Below are positions 6,758 through 11,239 of a stretch of DNA of 11,239 nt, one piece after another. The stretch is from an uncultured Anaerocolumna sp. (GTDB lineage Bacteria > Bacillota > Clostridia > Lachnospirales > Lachnospiraceae). The position numbers were made by a program, and so were the translations under genes. The notes under the pieces are model-generated. The model had not been told where the DNA came from. It was given only the letters and a program-made list of their open reading frames with translations, and searched no databases. How positions within the stretch are numbered: position 1 is the stretch's first letter; every line of letters begins with the position of its first letter. The stretch covers positions 1 through 11,239 of the forward strand of contig CALDJN010000027.1 in assembly GCA_937901695.1 (NCBI GenBank). The letters run 5' to 3'.

Positions 6758-8212
6758 ATGAATATACTTTTACAGCAAAAGGCTCCTATACACGAGGCAC
6801 TGCAAAGACATAAGTTAAATCGTGTAGTTCCCTTTGACGTACCAGGTCATAAAGGAGGAAGAGGTAATAAAGAGTTAACAGATTTCCTGGGAGAGAAGTG
6901 TCTAAAAGCAGATGTGAATTCTATGAAACCTTTGGACAATCTGACTCATCCTGTTTCAGTCATTAAAGAAGCAGAAGAAATTGCAGCAGATGCTTTTGGT
7001 GCAAAAGCAGCCTTCTTTATTGTTAATGGTACAACAGCTTCCGTTCAAGGTATGGTTATGTCAGTCTGTAAAGCCGGAGACAAAATCATTATGCCTCGAA
7101 ATGTGCACAGAAGTGCAATTAATATTCTTGTAGTGTGCGGAGCAGTACCTGTATATGTAAATCCTGGTGTGAATAAAGAATTAGGTATACCACTTGGAAT
7201 GTCTATAGCAGATGTAAAAAGAACCATAGAAGAGAATCCAGATGCAAAAGCAATCTTGGTAAATAATCCAACTTACTATGGAATCTGCTCTAATTTACGT
7301 GAAATTGTAAAAATTGCACACCAGCATCATATGAAAGTGCTTGTTGACGAAGCTCATGGAACACACTTTTACTTTGGTGAAAATATGCCTGTATCAGCAA
7401 TGGCAGCCGGGGCGGATATGGCGGCTGTAAGTATGCATAAAACAGGTGGGTCTTTGACACAAAGTTCTTTCTTATTATGTGGAGAAGGTGTGAATCCTGA
7501 TTATGTAAGACAGGTAATCAATCTTACTCAGACCACCAGTGGCTCTTATTTGCTTATGGTTTCACTTGACATAGCCAGAAAGAACCTAAGTTTAAATGGA
7601 AAAGAAATATTTAAAAAGACAGTAAAACTTGCTGAGTATGCAAGAGGAGAAATTAATAAACTGGGCGGTTATTATGCATTTGCTCAGGAAATCATTAATG
7701 GAGACACTACCTATGATTTTGATCCAACCAAACTATCGGTTCATACCAGAAAAGTAGGGCTTGCCGGTGTTGAAGTTTATGATTTGCTGCGTGACGAATA
7801 TGGGATTCAGGTGGAATTTGGTGATATTAGCAATTTTCTTGCTATTATATCTGCAGGTGACAGAGAATTTGAAATTGAGCGATTAATCGCCTCATTATCA
7901 GAAATTAAAAGATTATATGGAAAAGATGATATATCAGGAATGTTAGACCATGAATACATCAATCCTGATGTTGCCATGATTCCACAAAAAGCATTCTATA
8001 GTTTAAAAAAGTCTTTACCTATACAGGAGAGCAAAGATAAAATCTGTGGTGAATTTATAATGTGTTATCCGCCCGGAATACCAATCCTGGCTCCCGGTGA
8101 AAGAATTACAGAAGAAATCATAGAATATATTCAATATGCCAGGGCAAAAGGAAGCTTTTTAACAGGAACCCAGGATTTGAAAGTTGAAAATATTAATGTA
8201 GTAGAAGAATAA
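6758..8212 (+). CDS. PLP-dependent Orn/Lys/Arg decarboxylase (SpeA/YaaO type)
   Basis: A 484-residue fold-type I decarboxylase, close in length to B. subtilis arginine decarboxylase SpeA. It starts with the VPGHKGG motif (28-34). FIVNGTTASVQG (87-98) binds the cofactor phosphate, and PRNVHRS (113-119) follows. D197 and H200 in LVDEAHGTH contact the PLP ring, and K228 in SMHKTGGSLTQSS is the Schiff-base lysine. The C-terminal domain contains MCYPPGIPILAPGE. It removes CO2 from arginine, lysine or ornithine to give agmatine, cadaverine or putrescine; the sequence alone does not say which. The neighbouring speD points to spermidine-type polyamine synthesis. No agmatinase or SpeE is nearby. GGGTG (6749-6753) or AAAGG (6741-6745) serves as Shine-Dalgarno; the ATG is followed by the expected short N-terminus. 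Confidence 0.93.
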   Translation: MNILLQQKAPIHEALQRHKLNRVVPFDVPGHKGGRGNKELTDFLGEKCLKADVNSMKPLDNLTHPVSVIKEAEEIAADAFGAKAAFFIVNGTTASVQGMVMSVCKAGDKIIMPRNVHRSAINILVVCGAVPVYVNPGVNKELGIPLGMSIADVKRTIEENPDAKAILVNNPTYYGICSNLREIVKIAHQHHMKVLVDEAHGTHFYFGENMPVSAMAAGADMAAVSMHKTGGSLTQSSFLLCGEGVNPDYVRQVINLTQTTSGSYLLMVSLDIARKNLSLNGKEIFKKTVKLAEYARGEINKLGGYYAFAQEIINGDTTYDFDPTKLSVHTRKVGLAGVEVYDLLRDEYGIQVEFGDISNFLAIISAGDREFEIERLIASLSEIKRLYGKDDISGMLDHEYINPDVAMIPQKAFYSLKKSLPIQESKDKICGEFIMCYPPGIPILAPGERITEEIIEYIQYARAKGSFLTGTQDLKVENINVVEE

Positions 8213-8251
8213 CATTCTATGGTTTTTGATTTTGTCTTTGATATGAAAGAA

Positions 8252-8300
8252 TGTCATTCTGAGCAAAAATTCAACGAAGTTGAATTTGCGAAGAATCTTA
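8252..8300 (+). repeat. Dispersed palindromic repeat, TCATTCTGAGC...GCGAAGAATCT family (copy 1)
   Basis: TGTCATTCTGAGC (8252-8264) and GCGAAGAATCTTA (8288-8300) flank a perfect 9-bp hairpin, AAATTCAAC (8267-8275) with GTTGAATTT (8279-8287). The flanks match those of the second copy at 10735-10759, in the same orientation. Such repeats are common in many bacterial genomes and often give false small proteins. It lies in the gap between the decarboxylase and the kinase. Confidence 0.75.
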
Positions 8301-8323
8301 ATAATAATTTTATTAAAATAACT

Positions 8324-8350
8324 TTTACAAGCTACTATATAACTTGTAAA
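8324..8350 (+). promoter_or_regulatory. Operator-like inverted repeat upstream of the sugar kinase
   Basis: TTTACAAG (8324-8331) and CTTGTAAA (8343-8350) are perfect inverted arms separated by 11 bases, ending 22 bases before the kinase ATG. A possible promoter, TTAAAA (8313-8318) with TATATA (8336-8341), would place the repeat over the -10 box and start site, where a repressor would block transcription. The neighbouring ROK protein is a candidate ligand. An mRNA hairpin is the alternative. Confidence 0.5.
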
Positions 8351-8372
8351 CTATACTTTGGCAGGTGTTATA

Positions 8373-9296
8373 ATGAAATATTTAATGGGAGTAGATGGGG
8401 GTGGTACACATTCCAGACTACTTGTAACAGATTTAAATGGTAATGAGATATACCAAGGAATAGGGAAAAGTACCAATATTGAAAGTAATGATTTGGAAAC
8501 AGTGAAGAAAAACTTTATGGATTTGTTTCAGGAATTTCATAATAGAACCAATTATTCGAAAGAAGAATGTCTTTCAATATGTATAGGTACAGCAGGGGTA
8601 GATACTCCAGAATCATTGAATCTGATTACTGATTTAACTGGTAATCTAGGTTACCAATGTTTCATAGAAGTTATGAATGATTCTGAAATTGCTCTAGCTG
8701 CAGAGACAAAAGGGAAACCGGGTATTATTATTATATCCGGTACAGGGTCAATTGGATTTGGCGTAAATGAATGTGGTAAAAAGTGGAGAGTTGGTGGTTT
8801 CGGGTACTTAGTAGGCGATGAAGGGTCTGGATATTGGGTGGCTCGCAAAGGTATTGGAGCGGCTTTGCAGGATTTTGACCATTCAGGACCCAAAACTATA
8901 TTAACAGATATGCTTAAGGAAAAATTGGAATTAGAACGTTTCGATAAAATTCTAGATTATATTTATAGCACTAATAAAAGTGAGATTGCTAAATTAGCAA
9001 CTCTTGTAATACAAGGATGTGAGCAAGGGGATATAGTATCAAATGAAATATTACATAAAGCAGCAGATTATCTTTCCAGAATGGTAATTACACTGGCAAG
9101 AGAATTGCAAATGACAAAGCAATCCTATCCGGTTATATATGGAGGAGGTTTCTTAACCAATTCACCTGGCTTATGTTCCTCCATAAATGATAGGATTCTG
9201 AATCAATATCCATTATTACATCCTTCTCTATTAAAGAAAGAAGCACAATGGGGAGCTATCTATATAGCAGCAAGCAAAGCTGGAATAAAGATTTGA
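8373..9296 (+). CDS. BadF/BadG/BcrA/BcrD ATPase-family sugar kinase, probably N-acetylglucosamine kinase
   Basis: A 307-residue cytoplasmic kinase of the ASKHA fold. The first phosphate loop is GVDGGGTHSRLLVTD (6-20). D103 in VMNDSEIAL is the likely catalytic base. The second phosphate loop is SGTGSIGFG (122-130), followed by VGGFGYLVGDEGSGYW (140-155), a stretch typical of N-acetylglucosamine kinases. The adenosine motif is IYGGGFL near residue 260. The likely reaction is ATP-dependent phosphorylation of GlcNAc or a related amino sugar, perhaps from cell-wall recycling or chitin. ATG 8373 follows AGGTG (8363-8367) by 5 bases; TTG 8358 would extend the frame but lacks such a site. It converges on a ROK regulator that may control it. 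Family is certain; substrate is probable. Glucosamine or another hexose remains possible. Confidence 0.88.
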   Translation: MKYLMGVDGGGTHSRLLVTDLNGNEIYQGIGKSTNIESNDLETVKKNFMDLFQEFHNRTNYSKEECLSICIGTAGVDTPESLNLITDLTGNLGYQCFIEVMNDSEIALAAETKGKPGIIIISGTGSIGFGVNECGKKWRVGGFGYLVGDEGSGYWVARKGIGAALQDFDHSGPKTILTDMLKEKLELERFDKILDYIYSTNKSEIAKLATLVIQGCEQGDIVSNEILHKAADYLSRMVITLARELQMTKQSYPVIYGGGFLTNSPGLCSSINDRILNQYPLLHPSLLKKEAQWGAIYIAASKAGIKI

Positions 9297-9322
9297 CAAG
9301 TCTTTATTCCAGCCTTCCTTTT
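9279..9322 (+). terminator. Strong intrinsic terminator, starting inside the kinase gene
   Basis: GCTGGAATAAAGA (9279-9291) and TCTTTATTCCAGC (9301-9313) form a perfect 13-bp stem with a 9-base loop, followed by CTTCCTTTT. The left arm is the last codons of the kinase and the loop holds its TGA stop. On the other strand the stem is followed by TTTGCTTGC, so it may also end the convergent ROK transcript. Confidence 0.85.
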
Positions 9323-10499
9323 ATAAAGTATCCTTTACTACACAATATTTTAATGTCCTTTGCTGAATACCTGCACAACCACCTAGGATTACGGGTTCCT
9401 CAAGTTCTGAATTTTTAATATAAATAGGATTAGGTGTTTTATCTGTTACTTTGTTTAAGATTTGTTTCATGTATATATTACCGCTTTTCATAACACCACC
9501 ACCAATTACAATTAAATCTGGATCAAAGAGAGCATTTACATTAATTAATGCCATAGATAGTTTATCTATAAATTCATCTATCATATTCACAGCCCAAGGA
9601 ACATTAAGCTGGGCATTACGGAATACATCCTGTGCAGTTATGGTAGTAAGCTCATCCTTACTAAGGGTATTCTTTAGTATTTCTTTAGCTCTTTCTCCTA
9701 ATCCATGACCACCAATAGTGGATTCTAATGCACCGAAACCTGGATATCTATGTAATAGATCATTTCTATCAAACATTCCATAGCCTAATTCGCCGGCTCC
9801 ATTATGAGCACCACGCAGGATACAACGGTCAAGTATGATTCCCATACCAATACCGGTTCCAATGTGGATGTAGATTAAGTCGGAACTTTTACGACCATGA
9901 CCAAACCAAAGTTCTCCAAGGGCTTCTAAGTTAACATCATTTTCCACTAAGATAGGATATGGATATTTATCTTGAAGATATGTGCCAAGTGGAAGGTTGT
10001 CCCATCCTAAACTTGGGGCAGCCAGTACTTTACTGTCTCGTACAACACCAGGAACGCCCACAGAGATACCACGTAATATACAATTATTAACTAGGGGTAA
10101 CATATCATCAATTAAAGACTCAACCAGTTTAATACAATCTTCCCCCAAGCATTGATGGTTGTTAATGGTTTTAATTTCTAAAATATTACCTAAAATATCG
10201 CAAAGAGCGGCAGATGCCTTAGTACCGCCAATGTCTACGGATATAATGACATTACGAGAGTTATCAATTTCAATTAACGGCCTTCTTCGCCCACCGCTGA
10301 ATTCAAACTCTCCAGACATACGTAAGAGCTTATCTTCCATTAGTTCATCAATTATGCGAACAACAGTAGATAAACAAAGATTTAATTCAGAAGCAATGGC
10401 AGAACGTGATACTACACCATTTTGCCGAACATATTCTAATACAGCTGTTCTATTAATATCCCGCATTTCTTTTGGAATGATAGATTTTAGTACAGACAT
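9321..10499 (-). CDS. ROK-family transcriptional repressor lacking the zinc motif
   Basis: A 392-residue repressor of the XylR/NagC type. The N-terminal winged helix-turn-helix is at about 14-62 (GVVSRSAIASELNLCLSTVVRIIDEL region). A ROK sugar-binding/kinase-like domain follows: SVDIGGTKASAALCD (87-101), VGVPGVV (147-153), ENDVNLEALGE (186-196) with D188 at the catalytic position, and IHIGTGIGMGI (211-221). Normally GAGExGH is followed by the CxCGxxGCxE zinc motif. Here it reads GAGELGYG (235-241) and HRYPGFGALE (250-259): the His is Tyr and all three Cys are gone. Effector binding may therefore differ from the family. AGGAG (complement of 10506-10510) lies 6 bases before the ATG. It probably senses a sugar linked to the convergent kinase, by inference. 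Confidence 0.92.
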   Translation of the reverse strand: MSVLKSIIPKEMRDINRTAVLEYVRQNGVVSRSAIASELNLCLSTVVRIIDELMEDKLLRMSGEFEFSGGRRRPLIEIDNSRNVIISVDIGGTKASAALCDILGNILEIKTINNHQCLGEDCIKLVESLIDDMLPLVNNCILRGISVGVPGVVRDSKVLAAPSLGWDNLPLGTYLQDKYPYPILVENDVNLEALGELWFGHGRKSSDLIYIHIGTGIGMGIILDRCILRGAHNGAGELGYGMFDRNDLLHRYPGFGALESTIGGHGLGERAKEILKNTLSKDELTTITAQDVFRNAQLNVPWAVNMIDEFIDKLSMALINVNALFDPDLIVIGGGVMKSGNIYMKQILNKVTDKTPNPIYIKNSELEEPVILGGCAGIQQRTLKYCVVKDTL

Positions 10500-10600
10500 A
10501 AATATCTCCTAATTAAGTATTCTATAGTTTTTACAATAAAGGGCAGGAAAATATCATTACGGTTTAGTCTGTGGATTCTGTAACGAGTACCTTAATGACT

Positions 10601-10649
10601 TTTATTGTTTGTTTATAAAAATTATAATATAACTTTATTTAGAAGTCAA
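10601..10649 (-). promoter_or_regulatory. Promoter (and possible operator half) of the ROK gene
   Basis: On the minus strand TTGACT (complement of 10644-10649) and TATAAT (complement of 10621-10626) are exactly 17 bases apart, a near-consensus promoter. Transcription would begin near 10614, giving a leader of about 115 bases. TTTATTGT at 10601-10608 lies just inside the start and is the exact inverse of ACAATAAA at 10533-10540, so autoregulation through spaced sites is possible. Confidence 0.7.
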
Positions 10650-10662
10650 AGGAGAAAAATAT

Positions 10663-10812
10663 GTATAAGGGTGCCATACTGTATAAGGGTGCCATTCTGA
10701 GCGTAGGGTGTCATTCTGCGTAGGGTGTCAGGTATCATTCTGAGCATAGCGAAGAATCTCACGTTAAAATAAGATTCTTCGCTACGCTCAGAATGACACC
10801 CTTATACAGTAT
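10663..10812. repeat. Nested palindromic repeat element (MITE/REP-like), copy 2
   Basis: The core is a 25-bp stem, 10735-10759 with 10772-10796, having one mismatch around a 12-base loop; it is of the TCATTCTGAGC...GCGAAGAATCT family. Outer arms 10676-10706 and 10782-10812 (ending in CACCCTTATACAGTAT) match over 31 bp with one mismatch, so the right arm can pair with either left sequence. Direct repeats are also present: GTATAAGGGTGCCAT at 10663-10677 and 10681-10695, and GCGTAGGGTGTCA at 10701-10713 and 10718-10730. No open frame of note lies inside. It fills the gap between the ROK promoter and the response-regulator promoter. Confidence 0.85.
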
Positions 10813-10931
10813 GACAATCTTGAAACAACCCCATTTAAAAACTCCCCACTTTATCTGAATTCAGAACTCAATTATTTCCTGTAATATACTGTATCTATAT
10901 GCCGAAAATTAGCTGAAAGTTTGAATATAAA

Positions 10932-10960
10932 TTGTCATATTTGTAAATTCATGGTATAAT
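10932..10960 (+). promoter_or_regulatory. Promoter of the response-regulator gene
   Basis: TTGTCA (10932-10937) and a perfect TATAAT (10955-10960) with a 17-base spacer; TG two bases before the -10 gives an extended -10. The predicted start near 10967 leaves a leader of about 29 bases. The 119 bases between the palindromic element and this promoter show only a 10-bp palindrome, CTGAATTCAG at 10855-10864, and an ATACTGTAT (10886-10894) like that at the element's ends. Confidence 0.75.
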
Positions 10961-10995
10961 GGTATTAATAAGTAATAATGGGGAGAGTGATTACC

Positions 10996-11239
10996 GTGAA
11001 TATAGCAATATGCGATGATGAAGAGATAATATTAGAGATTATGAAAGAAAAATGTATAACCATTTTGAATGAGAGTAACATAGAATATGATATCATATTA
11101 TTTAATAATGGAAGAAAGTTACTTAAGGAAGTAGAGGACATAGATATCATATTCTTAGATATCAATATGCCGGAACTAGATGTTTCTCATATCCCTCTTT
11201 CCTTAGTAATTCAGCAATGGAAAATCCATCTAGTTCCGG
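10996..11239 (+). CDS. Response regulator receiver domain, cut by window end and disturbed from 11183
   Basis: From GTG 10996 (GGGGAG at 10980-10985 as Shine-Dalgarno, 10 bases upstream) the frame reads as a two-component receiver domain. NIAICDDEE (2-10) gives the acidic pocket D7/D8, and IIFLDINMPELD (51-62) carries the phospho-acceptor D55. The NIAICDDE opening and the LFNNGRKLL segment resemble AgrA/LytTR-type regulators, but no output domain is visible. After residue 62 the forward reading (VSHIPLSLVIQQW...) no longer resembles a receiver, although it stays open to the window end. The expected continuation is encoded in the same 44 bases on the other strand (see the inverted repeat entry). 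The gene is therefore either interrupted by an inversion here or the sequence end is rearranged. Confidence 0.75.
   Translation, partial: MNIAICDDEEIILEIMKEKCITILNESNIEYDIILFNNGRKLLKEVEDIDIIFLDINMPELDVSHIPLSLVIQQWKIHLVP
11170..11239. repeat. 13-bp perfect inverted repeat flanking a 44-bp inverted segment
   Basis: CCGGAACTAGATG (11170-11182) is the exact inverse of CATCTAGTTCCGG (11227-11239), the last 13 bases of the window, so the repeat may extend further. Inverting 11183-11226 turns the frame after PELD into GFSIAELLRKEGYEK, which is standard receiver-domain sequence joined in frame. The present orientation therefore looks like the flipped state of a normal gene. Confidence 0.85.

Noticed and set aside
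6747..6761. A tiny leader peptide (four codons) overlapping the decarboxylase start
   Set aside because: It is too short to support, and the bases also serve as the Shine-Dalgarno region of the decarboxylase.
8219..8443. A 74-codon open frame on the + strand
   Set aside because: It covers the dispersed repeat and runs into the kinase gene in another frame; repeats of this type commonly give false ORFs.
9451..10512. Open frames on the + strand opposite the ROK gene
   Set aside because: They are antisense shadows of a well-supported coding gene and show no domain.

Overview
The window looks like a chromosomal stretch of an AT-rich clostridial Firmicute, most likely of the Lachnospiraceae / Clostridium phytofermentans kind. 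This rests on base composition, strong Shine-Dalgarno sites, Gram-positive promoters with a 17-bp spacer, and gene content. No rRNA, tRNA, CRISPR array, phage or transposase gene is visible.

Left part (1-5535, all + strand): a housekeeping run that matches from memory the Bacillus subtilis yrrK-yrzB-yrrL-yrrM-yrrN/O order. It holds a possible 3' tail of the gene upstream, a DUF1292 protein (YrzB-like), a Fur-family metalloregulator, ribonuclease J, a short membrane protein with only the N-terminal part of MltG/YceG, a SAM methyltransferase of the TrmR (YrrM) type, and a U32-family protein of the TrhP (YrrO) type. TrhP and TrmR are the two steps that make 5-methoxyuridine at the tRNA wobble position. 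A 419-bp gap ahead of trmR (3082-3500) holds a 65-bp tandem repeat and several strong hairpins.

Middle (5536-8212, + strand): a polyamine block. It has an E. coli-type pyruvoyl S-adenosylmethionine decarboxylase (SpeD) behind a good promoter, then a structured 250-bp gap, then a PLP-dependent Orn/Lys/Arg decarboxylase. No aminopropyltransferase (SpeE) is present.

Right part (8213-10499): a BadF/BadG-type sugar kinase (+), probably an N-acetylglucosamine kinase, faces a ROK-family repressor (-). A strong hairpin between them begins inside the kinase's last codons. The ROK protein has lost the family's cysteine zinc motif. An operator-like inverted repeat precedes the kinase.

Right end (10500-11239): a 496-bp gap carries the ROK promoter, a palindromic element of the common dispersed type TCATTCTGAGC...GCGAAGAATCT (a second copy lies at 8252-8300), and a near-consensus promoter for a response-regulator gene cut by the window end. 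The most striking signal is in that last gene. The final 70 bp are bounded by a perfect 13-bp inverted repeat, and the 44 bp between the arms encode the expected continuation of the receiver domain only when read on the opposite strand in the same frame. This is either a DNA inversion (possibly switchable) or a fold-back artefact at a sequence end.
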